DNA of 64,000 nucleotides from Icerya purchasi (taxonomy: Eukaryota > Arthropoda > Insecta > Hemiptera > Monophlebidae), in NCBI GenBank assembly GCA_039619475.1, contig CM077115.1:507796215-507860214 (forward strand), given 5' to 3'. The notes under the pieces were generated by a model, which saw only the letters and a list, made by a program, of their open reading frames with translations, ran no database searches and was not told where the DNA came from. The position numbers and the translations under genes are program-made. The first letter of the stretch is position 1; each line of letters opens with the position of its first letter. This document shows positions 1 to 13,125 of this stretch, piece by piece.

Positions 1-359
1 AAAGGAAATAATAATACAAAAGATGAATAATAAGATCGGGGCAGAGAGAAAAGAATGGTAATTTTGCCAGTCTGCTGAGCCGTAAGTTTATGGGATGGAC
101 GGTCACTTTTTTGTTTTTACCAATATGCGTTCAAGGGAACTAATTCCTCAAAAAACGAATCTCACTGCTACTATCAGTGAAGTCATCATCACCATTACCT
201 TTTGTTTAGACTATCGATTGCTTATTTGCGTCATGAGAGTTGGGTTACATATTGCGAATCATACCAGTAACCCTGAAAGGAACTTTAAATGATTTTCTAA
301 CTTGGATGGATCATCATGTAGCATAGTTTTTAAGTGTGTTATTTAATAGTTTGGAAATA

Positions 360-600
360 TTTCGTTAATTATCGTGTCTTTTACATTTTGATAATATGTG
401 ATTCACTGTTGTTTGGACGTTACATGTGGGACAATTTTTTGGAGGGTTCTTGTTTAATAAGTTGCTGTGGCTAACTAAGTCCCACACGCTATCTACACGT
501 AATTATCGCTCCTTCTTCTCATCTACGAAATTTTTTTGTTCTGCTGTTATCCAGCGTCTCGCTTTTGGCTGAATCAGATAAACACGTCTTGCGCAGTGAG
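360..600 (-). pseudogene. Decayed C-terminal end of a non-LTR retrotransposon ORF2
   Basis: Reading the minus strand, a frame near 380-480 contains PPKNCPTCNVQTTVNHIL followed by a Cys and basic residues. This has the form of the CxxC...H...C motif found after RNase H in I/jockey-type ORF2 proteins. The part at 500-600 contains a Trp-rich, Lys-rich stretch in a nearby frame. Frames are broken and no start, catalytic core or tail remains. The match to the family is by motif memory only; the clade is uncertain. Confidence 0.4.
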
Positions 601-619
601 TCTATGATATTTTTAATGT

Positions 620-2935
620 ACTATAATAATTGTTGTGTAACGAATTTAACTCTGTTCTCGTATATTTTTGGTGTGTTCTAGTTGGTTTATCTTTTCGTTT
701 TTTGCCATTCTCGAACGGACTGGAATCAAAAGGAACAACATGCGTATTTGTAAAAATTCAACTTCGTTTTCGTGTGTTCCGCTTTAGACGATAAGCTGAA
801 GTAGCTCGATTTATGAATTTAAAAGCGTTATTGCGTATTTGTATGTGATTTCTGTATTTTTTGCTAAAGTTCTGTAGAATTTTTTTCTTTTAAAATATAA
901 ATTGGGGTTAATTTTTTATTATACTTGGCTTAGTTTAGTATTTTTGATGACTGAAAGTTCTGTCCAAGACAACAGTTTTGTTAGGTTAATAGTTTTAATT
1001 TTTGGTAATGTATATTGAATTATTTTCATTAAAAAGTTTGCAGGCATCGAGTTTATTTTGAAACAGGTGGTGAAATTTGTTTGTTGCTGAACGGTGATAA
1101 ACCGGATACGATGAAATAGAAAGTAATAATTTGGTGTGATATTTTAGCGTGAACATTTATGTATATTTCAGTGGTAATATGTTTGCCACCACATACAAAG
1201 CCGGGATTGGGCTCACATTAAATGTTTTTACAACCATCTTTAGGGCTGTATTTTGAATAGTGTTTAAAATTTTTAAGACGTTGTTAGTGACATTTTCATA
1301 TATTACGCTAGAGTTGACATGTCAAAAAAAAAAAAAAAAGAAGAATTCTAACCGAAAACTAGGATAATTAAATTGCAACAGGCGATGAAATTTAAAAATG
1401 AATAGAATTAAATAAAACTGTAAAAAAAAAAAGGAATGTAGCTGGAAACAGAATATGAAAAACATTGGTGAATGCCCAGAGAAGAGAATATACGCAGTAT
1501 TTTTTTCACATTATTTCGCGGATTTCGTAATCCAAGATTTCACCCGTATTCTTTTTATTATTGTTCCGCGGCGGATAACAAAATATCTTGTCTGTACGGT
1601 ATTCCCCGGAGAGGAGTCCTCTGAGGTACAAATAATTTGATCGCGTATTATTAAATAAGAAAGTCCCCCTGAATGAAAAGAAAATTTTATTTCTTGGTCA
1701 TCCTAAAAATCCGGGGTTCCAGGTTTTTTCCTTGCTGTGTGTAGTTTTTATTTTCAATCATGAGTTCCAGGCGAAATGAGGCCAGTTGTTGTATTTGTAA
1801 TAAATTTTTAAGAAAGACAAAAAGTACTTTCAAGTTCATCTTGTCGGATAAGGATGTAACGATTTTTTCTCCCGCAGTGGCCATAATTCATTATTTAGTA
1901 TATGGTCGTTATCGGTCCAAAATGGCGAGACCGGCTCAAATTCTTAACTGGCTGTTCAGCACCGATGAGACCGAGGTGATGATCGAAGAAGACAGTGACA
2001 AGGATTGATATTTTCGATTTTATTTTTACTGAGTATTGAAATAAATAAATTCCTCTCCATACGTATTAGACTTCTTGTATTCTTACTTGAGAGTCTGCTT
2101 ATGTATAGTGTAAAAAAAAAAAAAAAAGTATATTGTACATTTGTATTACTATGTTTTGACTCAATTTTAGGGGGTTTGGGTTCTAGGGTCCATAAGGGAG
2201 CTTAGGAGAGTCGATGCTTCCTGTTCATGGACTTATATTGAAATAAGCAGCATATAGATAGAATATAAATATTGTATCATAAACAGTTTTATTTTCAATA
2301 AAATTTTCACTTACCCTACTTTTTTGGTAATTTTGACCACTCTCAACTAGCTGCAAAAGACATAAGAGGAAGAAAAACACGACAACGTATGAAGCGTTCG
2401 TTTTTTTTTTTTTTTTTATTTTTAATACCTACATATTTTTTATATTTTAGTATTAATACTGACATTAATAGACTTTCTTATTGTTATACAAATTCATCGA
2501 AGAATCATTGTTTTTATATCTATATAAATATATTTACTTTGATTATACTCAGATTTATTATAAAATTGCAAAAGCTATGAATTATACTTCTTCAATTTAT
2601 AAATAATTTTTTTTATTAAGTATACAATTATTTTCTTTGAACATACGATAATATATATTATATGTATATATATATGCTTTTAAAATATTTAAATTTGTAG
2701 CAACTTTCCCCACATTTGGAACAACTTACCCGACGTCTGTAACAACTTATCCCGTAGGTGGGAAATATTGTTACAAATTGGGTTGTCTGATTAATTTTTT
2801 GTTTTTTCAACACAGAAATTTTTTGGTAATTTGTACGATATGTAAGAATGTTGCTAAAGAATCAGGGTATTTAAACATATTTTATGCAATGTCGTCATAA
2901 AAAATGTAAAAATTGTAACAACCTACCCCACTATT

Positions 2936-2937
<2 letters not shown>
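620..2937. other. AT-rich intergenic stretch, nothing recognised
   Basis: This stretch holds A runs near 1325, 1430 and 2112 and short open frames only. An 82-codon plus-strand frame at 1760-2008 has one CxxC pair (CCICNK) and an acidic end, but it resembles no family I know and could be chance. No splice-bounded exon could be supported. Confidence 0.3.
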
Positions 2938-2990
<53 letters not shown>

Positions 2991-2993
2991 TAG
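2938..2993. repeat. (TA)n microsatellite
   Basis: An almost uninterrupted run of about 25 TA dinucleotides, ending in tacatatatag. It is a simple-sequence repeat with no coding content. Confidence 0.95.
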
Positions 2994-3890
2994 AAACATA
3001 TTTACGCACTTTTAAAACATAATGATGTGCCTCAATTTTGATTTCGAGCAGCTGTAAAGTTGTTTGTATTTAAATATAATCTATAATATTTTGTATTGCG
3101 GCTTTGTGAATTATAAACATCCGAGAAGTGTAATAAAATTTTCGTTACGTACCAATTCTTTTTTTTTTTTTTTACATTTCAGACAAAATTTAAAAGTTTT
3201 CCCGAACGTCAGCGGTAATCTTTTTCCATTTCTACTGTGCTTTATTGATTGCCTATAAAAATTAAGGTGAAAAATATGCGTCTCGCGTACTTTCAATTGA
3301 ATATGAAAAATTCGATTTTGTCGTTCTTAAATTTCATTTTGAAGATTTAATAATAAACGACATTTAATTCTTTTCAGTTCTGCGCTAACAAATTTGAATT
3401 CGTTTTATTCCTAAGAGAGATCCAAAAAGGTTACTATTTCGAACTGCTACCTTTTCCTCGTTATTTTATTGTTCATTTCGCTGTAAATGGCGTGTACATT
3501 GTGAAAAAAGCATCTGTTAAATTGCCGTTTTCAAACGAAAACCTTATGTTATGCAACATATCTAGCACAGGCACACTTTAACTAGTGTCCGACCACAACA
3601 GAATTTTTAGCCGAAACCGAATGTCGCTTTTTTTTTCTAGTTTCAGCCGAAACTGAAACTTTTTTTTATAATTGTCGTAATTGCAGTTTAAGCTTTAAGG
3701 TTTTTTAAAATTAGAATTCAAATACACTTATTACATAATAATTTGTTTTGAAATTGCCCAATTAATAATCATTTAGTCTAATATTATAATTCAATAACAA
3801 CAGTCGTTTCTATTTATTATCTTTTATTATTATAAAAGCAGAACAGTTTTTATGAAATAACATAAACATCAAAATGTGAATATTGGGCAA
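2994..3890. other. Intergenic stretch, nothing recognised
   Basis: AT-rich DNA with a T run near 3160 and another near 3630. No coding region, inverted repeat or RNA gene was recognised. Confidence 0.3.
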
Positions 3891-3892
3891 TA

Positions 3893-3975
3893 AATTGCTG
3901 TTAGAGCGGCCTTATCAACTCTCTCGTTCCCAGAATAGCCAGGAGCCTATGAGAATGACACCCCGCAGTTCTTGT
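3893..3975 (-). pseudogene. RNase H fragment of a degraded non-LTR retrotransposon
   Basis: On the minus strand one frame reads APGYSGNERVDKAALTA at about 3895-3945. This matches the RNase H motif around the last catalytic Asp, usually seen as PGHSGxxGNExAD in I/R1/LOA-type ORF2. The sequence upstream on that strand (up to about 4060) is out of frame and has stops. Only this short motif supports the call. The source element differs from family A of this window, which has PGHSGIEGNE. Confidence 0.45.
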
Positions 3976-4060
3976 TTGAGTGGTCAACGAAGATCTGTCA
4001 GATTTAACTTACAAGTGGATTTTCGGGTGCTCGATATTAAGTAGAGTAATGACATTGAAT

Positions 4061-5627
4061 CTAATTTCTGCGGGCGTCGATCAGTTGCATATATATGCTG
4101 AAAATAATACAAGATACCTTATAATTCAGCATTGAGTATTGTGCATCGGTCACCTAGTCGAAAGCAACGGAATGAGCCAGAGGAGCGCGCTGCTGGCACT
4201 CGGCTTTTGCACCAAACTGATAAAAAATCAGTGTTGTTTCGATAATATTTCGTGAATCATTTAAATCGGTCCGGGAAAATATATTTATGTCAACTTCTAG
4301 AAGATACCACCACGGTGATAAAATATTATCTGATGATATATATTATTTGGAAATTTTATGTTTGTTTTATTGTAAAAATTCAAGAATGTTTGGCAAGAGA
4401 TCATTCGGGAACCGCTAGAATGGAAAGTGATCGGAATATGAATGTGATGGGCGATGCACATATAGTCAGTGATAATATCACGATTGGAAAAATAATTCCT
4501 GTAATACGTTAGAGATGAATTACTAGATGAGGTACACGCAATAAGTGACTGAGAAGTTCTGCGGATACCAAAAATGATTCTGGGAATAATATAACGGTGT
4601 GGGTCTATCGATTTTAGAACAGATTGTTTGCCAGATGAGTGCATCCGGCGCACGTAGTTAATACGGCATAAGATTAATACTTTATACATCGAGAGGAGCA
4701 ATTAAAATGATTTCTGTATTTTGTATTGAATACGTATTTTAAAATGGAAATGCACTTCAGCTATCCGATTTCTATGTTAGCTTCCTCAGATGGCCAAGAT
4801 AAAATTTCGCTCCGAATCTGATAATAAGGAATTTAATGTTTGGCTTAATGGGAAGAAGTGAATTATAACTTTTTAAGGATATGCATGGAGTACTTTGAAG
4901 TTCTCTGAAAAAATCTAGACAAACGGTTTCGAATAAGGAAAAAACCAAGCCTTTTTCATCAGATCAGGATCGTAACCTAAGGATCGTTTGTTAGATAATG
5001 TTTTGAGCACTAATACGAAAGTTAAAGGAAAAGGATTTATTTAAGCCATCGATGAAAAATTGACAGAAACGGACGGTTCGATACGGTATGTAATATCATT
5101 TATATATAATACAAACATGATGGCGCGTGAGGCAGAATCATTCCATTCTTTGATGGATGTGTTCCTAATATTGATGAATCGTGCCATTCTGGTGAATATT
5201 AGCTTTCCCATGTCGTCATACTTGATCGAAATCGTTTTCAAAATCAAAGAAAATGGCATATATGTAGAGGTATTTTTTATTTTTATTTTACGAGTAGTCC
5301 AATATGGTCGTACTGGAAAGATTGTGAGTTTTTCAGCAACGGGGACCGCACAGGTCGAAGGTGTGTTTCTTGTAACTAGATTATAGTTGGTTGTTTAAGT
5401 ACAATTAATTATTGTAGTTGTGATAAATTGATTTGCCAGCCGTTGATATTCCATTGAAGCATGAAGTTATCCGTTATCGTTAACTATCCCTTCATTTATT
5501 TCGCTGGTCAATTTAGTAATTCGTATTTTAGTGGAGTGATCATTAATAACGGGATAGATCGATTTCAGTTGCATACATACCGCATCGGCAGAGTTAAACG
5601 GGTTGTTCAGTTTATTAAACAATCCTT
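4061..5627. other. Intergenic stretch, nothing recognised
   Basis: There are open frames of up to 134 codons (minus strand 4297-4701) and 108 codons (plus strand 5060-5386) without any motif I recognise. They overlap each other on opposite strands and are best treated as chance. Confidence 0.3.
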
Positions 5628-6391
5628 GAGCAGACGAAATCTTATTGATTTGGTTATTTCAGACTTCATGAGTGTTCTTCAAGTGATCAGCTCTCCTTTT
5701 CCTGATCACTCTTCCGATTCCATCATTCTTTGCATACACCGTCTTGTCCATTTTCTTTCTTTTCACTACTCCATCTGTGTTGATTTTCAGTGGATTCCCA
5801 TCCATATCGGCATTAAAGGTAATGAAATGAATAATTTATTGGCTCGGGTTGCTGCTTCCCCTCGTTTCTTTTTTAAAAGAATTCCATCCTCTAACTTGAA
5901 TTCCCTACGTATTAAGTTTGATCTCAACCTTATCTCTCCTCCTTTCGTAACGATCAATTTTTTTATCTGTTTGTACAACCTAGTTTCCTTCTAATCCCTG
6001 GTGTTCTTGGAGTTTCCTTCACTTCATCGTTCTGCTATCATTTCTATGATTCGCTTGCGTTTTCGCTATCCCCATTTGTCTCCTCTCCAAATTGTCCTTT
6101 TCACCCCAATGAAGTGGTAGTTTGTGACGCCAATCACTTTTTTGAATGTCCATTGCTTTCTGTCGAACGTTGTATTCTACACTCTTGTCTGCTGACACTC
6201 AAGCTCCCCGCTCCTTATTGTGCATATTATATTTTGTCCTTCCCCTCACCATCCATTATTTCATTCATTGGTTCCTTTATATTGTCTATATCTGACCGAA
6301 TCAAAATTTAACTGACGGCTTTTTTTTTCTTGTTGTTTCTGGGTGTGTAGGTTCTTAGCTAGCGTGCCCAAGGGGAGGTTAAAGAAAAAAA
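5628..6391 (+). pseudogene. Family A fragment F1: RNase H and C-terminus, plus strand
   Basis: This is a 5'-truncated, frame-broken relic of the family that makes up the 19-44 kb complex. A frame from about 5640 has VISDFMSVLQVISSPFPDHS and later WIPIHIGIKGNEMNNLLA, matching the SD...LQAISSP and W(V/I)PGHSGIEGNE blocks of the minus-strand copies. A second frame at 6114-6311 reads VVCDANHFFECPLLSVERC and ends SISDRIKI-stop, the same C-terminal end as copies C0-C2. It is followed by a short TGGG...GCCC segment and an A-rich run near 6380-6391, the expected tail position. The PGH motif is mutated to PIH, so it is dead. Confidence 0.75.
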
Positions 6392-9300
6392 ACTTTTTTT
6401 CTAAAAATTCTGCAAAGAAATTTAGAAGGGATATGACAACTTCAGAAAGAGTAGGGGTTTTTATCAGATTTATGATCATGGCTAATTTCCAATAGTCGGT
6501 TATGGTGAAGGAAAATGGATTTTTCAGTTGATAGGAGGTACTTTAACACGACTAAGCTGATCGAATCCGGTTCAGCTACAGTATGATAAGTATGGTAATT
6601 CAATTGAATGTTGAGTTCTAACATTGTAAATTTGCAATTGTATGGATCTGAGGAATTAATATTAAGGTTTATTGACGTTTGTTCTGGTATGACTTTTTTT
6701 TTTTTTTTTATAATAAAGACAATTTGAGAAGGAAGGAAACTTGAAAGTATTAGCTACATCTTGCGGAATGAAGCTGAGTGAACAAAAGTTACCATATCTC
6801 CATTAGCTCTTAGATCTTGTTCATTATCGTACCGGTATATAACGTAATTCGGTTTTAGATTTGTCCCTAGTAGAACTAACTAGTGACGTAAAGGGAAATT
6901 AGTTGATGTAATTCAGCTTGTTACTTATAAAACAGTCTCTATAGTTTCGTTATATGTCAGCTCCTTGTTCGCCATTGTTGCATGTTAGAATAACAGGAGA
7001 AAGCTGACTGATCAGGAACAATTCTTTTGCGAGTTCAATGTGTTGCCGTCTGTGGATGGGCATAATATAATACTCCTGTTTTCGGGACATGGTTTCATTA
7101 TTGATTTTCAATGGATTAGCCCATTTTTGGTTTTGTATGCGTTTTTTGCATATGTTACATAGTCTGACCTTGCAGCGTTTGTCCTTATTAGGCTTTCGAA
7201 TCCTTCAAAGTCGGTGATAAAATTAGCCTGCTTATCCTCTTAAATGTCAGCCTGCTATGTTTCATCGGTTCTGCGATGTTCGTGTCTCTTTTTCCTTTTA
7301 ATTTTCGATTTGTTATGGCAACGTGATGGAGTATCTGCTGAAAAATCGGTTTTCTACAGTTTTATTATTTCGTCAATTGCATCTGTCTGTGTATCCGAAG
7401 GTAGTTGCTGAGCTGGGATCTCCAGTTTAGATGTGCTTGCACCCTCGTTGGACAATTTATTATATAATTTCATTTCTTCCTTTCTCAACAATCATTCTTT
7501 TCATCTAGTCTCTCTTTCCATCTCGAGTTTGATTCTGTAGCCTTCTTTTCATACTTATCCAACTTTATTCTTGTGATGCCTTTTCTCCCTTTCCGTTTAA
7601 ATGAGAAGCAATGGTGCCTGTAATTTTGAACACATCTTTTTTTTTTTTAAGTCTGTTTACACGCGGGGTTTTTCTTTTTCTTGGCGCATTTTTTATATCA
7701 CATCTTCTCTCTTCCGTTTAACTTACTATACCAATTCCCCCATATTCTGCGAACATCTAACCAAATCAGGATTTAACTTATGGTACACGTTTTCCGTTCT
7801 AATTGTTTTTCCGGCTACAGACGTATTCTAAGAAAATAATAAAAAAAACACAACAAAACGATAAATAAATAAAATAAAAGTTAAGAGCTCGAATGACCTT
7901 GTTTGTATATTTCAACGAAGAGGACTTCAGTTTTTGTTTGTAGCGATCAGAACTGGATGGAACTAAAAAAAAAAAAGTCTCCGACAAGCCGCATGTTTTA
8001 TGTTACGGTTCAGTTTGCACACGACGATGCTGCAAAACAGGAAGATGAACTTTCCGAATGTTTCCTAATTTAGTTTTCACTATTTCATTTTCCGAGGAAA
8101 CTTTTCACGGTCATTCTGATTTATGTTTACATTTCGATTCGGCTTTCTTCGTTTCAAACGGCAAATTGCAGGAAAAGTTTCTACTGTTTGCCAACTTCAA
8201 AATAAGCGAGAATTTAATCGGAATGGACTTTCTCGAGACGTACGTGTAAAACTATTCAAATTTTAAAATATCCCACAGGTAAAATGTCAACAGTGGCCCT
8301 TAATTGAACCTGTCGTTAGGCCACAGTGTGGGCGTTTGAATGTAACACGTACTTGTTTAATTATTACCGACGTGTTAAATTGCTTTTTTCCCTTTGTTGG
8401 TGTTTTTGTCATTTTCTTGTTTGCTCTTTTGGATTGGGGGCAGCGCAAATTTGAAATCAACTTCTTTTTTAGCGAAGTAAATCGGAACAACACAGCGTTC
8501 AGCAGAACATTGATAGTTTCGCGTTTCATTGTCCTTTAGCGTACCTTGAATTTTTCTAATTTTTCGCAACAGCCTGATTTGCAAGCACTCAAAAAATCGG
8601 TACGTATTCAATGTCATAAATACCGAACTGTTTTCATTGTCTGTTGCGGTTTTTACTCTGGTTCAATGCGATTTTCGTAGTTAATGCATCAATGAAAGCT
8701 TCATGTTAGAAGATTGACGATTATTCATTTTCGTGTTTAGTGAATGTGCTTGCTGTTGAAGTAAGTCACCTGTAAAGTTGTGAAAAAAATTGTTCAAATC
8801 GGTTTTACTTTTTTAGCTTGCGCACAGAAATTTGTGAACAGTATGTCAGTATAACCCCACGTCGCTTTCCGTATAAGCACGGATATTCGTTTAGTGCACT
8901 CTCGCGAGGCAATTTGATATTGTTATTTGAGACTATTTAAATACCTTTTTTTCCGTAAAATTAAATAATCGGAATTTTAATCTTGTATTTTATTCCGATT
9001 TATGTTTATTCGCGTACGAATATATTATTACCTATTCTGAAAATTTGAAATGATTATACATAAAAACAATTTTTGCTTTTCCATTACCTTATTTACAGGT
9101 ATAAAAAATATCACAGAATTAATTATTAGTAATTATTTTTCTTTAATAGTAGTCAATGAGAGTGCTATTATTGTAAAAAACCAAATGATACAACGGGCTC
9201 TCATATATCGACCTCTTTTGACATTAGTGCTATTTCCTCTCAATAGTTCAGGTTATTTCCTTCTTTTCCGAGTAACCCCTCTAGCGACCTCCTTTTTCTT

Positions 9301-11195
9301 TCGTTCTACGTTTTCCCCTTTTGATGGGTGATTATCATCCGCTGCTGACAAGCTCAACAAAAAAATGAATATGTATTAACGAAGCCGGTCGGACTATTAT
9401 TGTAATTATTTGATTTAATTTATTTTAGCATAATTAATTAGTATTTAACAATGTTATATTTGTGAATTTTCGAATAATATATGTTCGTGTAAAAAATAAA
9501 TATAACATTAGTAACCGTTTAATAGACATTTCATTTGTACTTATAACATATATATATAAAAAAAGAAAGAAAAAACTATACAGCCCTTTAATAAATTTTT
9601 CTAGTAAAATTCGCTTTGTCAGTTTCTCTTTTTCAAGAATGAGACATACTACGAGTATAACGCTAATATCAAAAATCTGCATTAACGATGGAAGTCCTTA
9701 TTCAAGTGGACATTCTTTCACAACCTGTTTAATTATTTTTATATTCTAATACGCTCCTCGATCTTCTCTTTTTCTTTTTTTCTCTATCTTGTCGTGTTAT
9801 ACTTGCACGGGTCTCTAAATAACTTCACATCTTCGCCGATTCGCTACTACTTTTCTCTTATCGCCTTAAATTTGCTACAAAATATGTTTTTATTAAACAA
9901 TAACCTTACAATAAAATATGTTATAAGCTACTTTCTCTCTATATTTCTCCTATTTCTCCTTCGTATTTTAACTGACATTATTTTTTCAGCTATTTTAACC
10001 CGTTGTTATATTCCGCCTAAATTTTACATTTTTCTTTGTTAATGCTATGAATTTATTTTATTTTATTCGTTTATTTTATCCACACTACTTTTTTTTTTTT
10101 TTTTTTTTTTTTTGTTTTTGTTTTTCCGGGCTCATTCGATCATATAATAATACCGGTTAAAGGTTCTGCGTTAGTTAAAAATTCCCCTCCAGTCTGGAGT
10201 GTAATAGCTGCTCCTTCCACCTATAGATATGTATTCCCGGAAAACTCTTATCAATTCAAGTGTCGTCACTCTATGGCCTAAATGTTCAGCGTACAAGGAA
10301 TATAGGATAAATGAAATAGTGTATAGTACTGGTAGGTAGGTAATTCTATACATTAATATCGCTACTACTTGTGTGCAGCTCATGATATTAAAGCGTTTAA
10401 AGTATTAATTTTTTATTTTTGGCGTGAAGTCAACCCAGTTATTATAACTTTTTTTAAATCATTTATTTTTAAACGAATATTTTTAAAATAATTAAAATGA
10501 CTTTACCTTACGAACTTTGTACAGATTTTATTATATATGTGTAGTGGGTTCTGTCATTTGATTAGTCTCTATGTGCTTTAAATTTATTAGACGTGTTTCT
10601 TTGGCCTACATTCACGTTCTTACTCATTTTTAATTAATATCAGTCACTTCGTGACAGGTATCTGTGTCAAATTATGAAAGAAGTTGTTAGTGAACCATTT
10701 GATGATTTGTCCATACACTTTGATTTAAGTTTTATTCATTTTAGTTTTATCATTGTATTAATATTATTTATAAAAATGTCGTCGGCGTCTATACGATATT
10801 TCTGTTATGAAAATTTGTGAGCATTGTCGCAACCGTTTGCTGATATATTGCATCTTAATAGTATTCATCAACTGGATACCGTAAAATATTTAACAGATAT
10901 TATTACCTGAATGTAGTCAATGTAATTGGGGGGGGGGAAGTTATATGTTGAATAAAAGTAATTTTTTTTCATTGTACTGTCAGTGTTTGAAAGGATGAAG
11001 TCTGTTGCAAAAATGCAATATGCGCCATTTCTACTAGCATGCAACTACTAATGAAAGCAATAACACTGTTACATGATGTAACAATGTTTGTAGTATGATT
11101 AATACTCTTGTTGATAAATTTGAACAAGCATCAGGATCTCGCTGGTTAATAAAGAAAACTGATGATCTTGAAATTCATCTATATTCCATTGCCAA
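6392..11195. other. Long AT-rich intergenic region, nothing recognised
   Basis: Homopolymer T or A tracts (for example near 6690, 7630 and 7840) and AT-rich unique sequence. The longest T run is at about 10089-10113. Open frames stay below 100 codons and none shows a known motif. No host exon, RNA gene or inverted repeat could be supported. Confidence 0.35.
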
Positions 11196-11199
11196 CCAG

Positions 11200-11960
11200 T
11201 CTACTTCTTCTTATTCCTTTGTCCTCCTCGGAACTTGGTGATCTTATAAGACTGTAACTTCTTTGCCCACTCGTTTCCAGTAGTTCCGGGTTTCCAGTCT
11301 GGCGTGTTGCTCGCAATACTGACTTCCCAGTTAATATCGTTATTTGATCTTTCTATCGCATCGGGCATCTTCCTCGAAGTCTGCGACCTTCCGATTTTCC
11401 TTGCAGAATAGTTTATTTTTTTCAAAGACGCTATTCGTCATATTATATGGCCGAAATATCGCACTGTATTTTTATTTACTTTATCATCCCTGAGTCGTTG
11501 GGTTATCTGAAATTCGTTTGTCCGGTATATTGCCCATGGCACCCGTAGTACTCATCTGTACACCCACATCTCGAATCCATCTTTTCGTTTAGCATGCGCT
11601 GACTTTATCATCCAGATTTTTCTGTAGCAGGTGTGGCAATTGGAAAGATCAGAGAGTTTACTAGTCTCAACTTATCTGTTCTACTAATTACGTTATTCTT
11701 CCAGATTTTTGACAGCTTCAACCATAGTTAGTCTTCGCTTTATTTCTTCCTCGAAACTTCCTGTGTTATTTAGCAGAGAGCTCAGATAGTTAAACCTGTC
11801 TGATATTCGGTATTCGCTAATTGTACTAATTTCTAGGGCTTATTTTGCAACCTATCAATAATCATTATCTTTGTCTTGTCAGTATTAATACGTAGACCGT
11901 ACTTTTCGCTAAACCGTCCGTAATTTATCCGCTATAGATATTAACTCCGTTTTGGCTTTC
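11200..11960 (-). pseudogene. Degenerate RTE-like reverse transcriptase C-terminal region
   Basis: The minus strand shows, in shifting frames, FSEKYGLRINTDKTKIMIIDR (near 11870-11935), then KRKDGFEMWVYR (near 11560-11610) and VRYFGHI (near 11440-11465). These are in the order seen in the post-YADD part and C-terminal domain of endonuclease/reverse transcriptases of the RTE type (kinked GLxIN..KTK, then FE.W.YRR.LRI.W, then YLGHI). Many stops and frameshifts make it a relic. The 74-codon frame at 11201-11425 continues the C-terminal part. The exact clade is not certain. Confidence 0.6.
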
Positions 11961-12230
11961 ACTAGGATGAGTATAAAGCGTCAAAAAAAGCTGTGTTATT
12001 AATTTAAAAAATATGGACCAAAAATGTTTCAAATATGCAATGCTTTTAAAAATATAGTAAGCGAATCATCCGAAATATGCCGGTAATTATGTAATTATCA
12101 TTGCTAAATAAATACGATCGGAATGGCATATCTTTTCCTACATCGTTGGATAATACATTCGCATTTGAAAAAAATAATTCCCGTGGATTGGTTAAAGAAC
12201 TACAGTTCGAATGAAATGAATGTTGTTCAA

Positions 12231-13125
12231 GGTGTGACGATTAAGTTCCGGGAATTTAGTTATAACTCACCAGCTTTCACATGTTGCTGGAAAGGCGGGG
12301 CCGTTTTTTTGGTACGATTTCAGTTTTTACAGCGGTAGCGTGTTTAGTTCGTTTATTGCGCGTGTTTTTGTAAAGTGAGTTCTTTAGCCGCGTAGCGAAA
12401 ATCGTTGACGTGAATATGAAACAATGTGTTTATCGCGGATTGAGACGGATGGTAAGGACTGGATGCGTATCGTGGTCACTGGGGGCCAAATTGGGTCTTT
12501 GAATATGACCTTGAAACCCGAAGACAGAGTCAGCAATGGGTTGAACGCGGAGGGGAGCAGTCGAAGAAGGCCAGCAGCATGTCGAAATCAAAAAAGGAAG
12601 GTCATGCTAATGGTTTTTTTGTTGTTTTTTTTTTTTTTTTTTTTTTTGATGCTAAGGGTGTAAAGGTGCAGGTCAGACTGTGACCGAACAGTTTTATGTT
12701 GGTGTACCGCAGCGTCTGTGGTCCCGTATTAGCAGTTGGCTTTTTCATCATGGCAACGCGCCTGCACGTTCGTTGTTGATTGTTCGCGAGGTTTTAGCCA
12801 AAACAAAAACATCCCCGCGATGCCGTACCCCTCTTAAAGCCCTGATCCGTCACCGAGTGACTTCTTCTTTTTCCCAAAAATGAAATCTCAACTCAAGGGC
12901 ACTCACTACGGCGGTGTAGAAGAGGCTAAGAAGGCCGCGACGCGTGTGCGGAACGACCTGACTTTGGAGGACTGCCAGGGGTGCTTCGAGAGGTAGGAGC
13001 TGCGGTGGAAACGTTGTGTAAAACTCGAGGGTGACTACTGCGAAGAACTATAATGATAAGTTGATCAAAAATTAATTTTTAATAGCCGCTCATAAACAAA
13101 TTCCCCAAAACTTAATTACCACGTA
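12231..13125 (+). mobile_element. Dead mariner-like DNA transposon with internal deletion
   Basis: The ends are inverted: aaggtgtgacgattaagttc at the left matches the reverse complement of the right end near 13095-13125 (cgtggtaattaagttttggg) through the ATTAAGTT..GGGAATT core. Inside, a plus-strand frame from about 12740 contains FHHGNAPARSLLIVREVLAK, the mariner transposase HHDNAPAH region with D changed to G. After a frameshift come FFLFPKMKSQLKG and later CFER-stop-ELRWKRCV. The total length of about 0.9 kb is short of the usual 1.3 kb, so part of the N-terminal transposase is lost. No TA duplication is clear. It is non-functional. Confidence 0.8.
12620..12648 (+). repeat. T-rich homopolymer inside the mariner relic
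   Basis: A run of T residues with one G, interrupting the transposase relic. It is the kind of low-complexity expansion or small insertion that breaks the reading frame. Confidence 0.6.

Noticed and set aside
1760..2008. Small zinc-finger protein (CCICNK)
   Set aside because: Only one CxxC pair and no second metal-binding half; not enough for a gene call.
2938..2993. CRISPR-like or other spaced repeat array
   Set aside because: All tandem repeats in the window are uninterrupted simple repeats or retroelement parts; there are no unique spacers between conserved repeats.
4297..4701. 134-codon minus-strand frame near the RNase H fragment
   Set aside because: It looked as if it might extend the retroelement relic at 3.9 kb, but no ORF2 motif could be aligned and the relic frame between them is broken.
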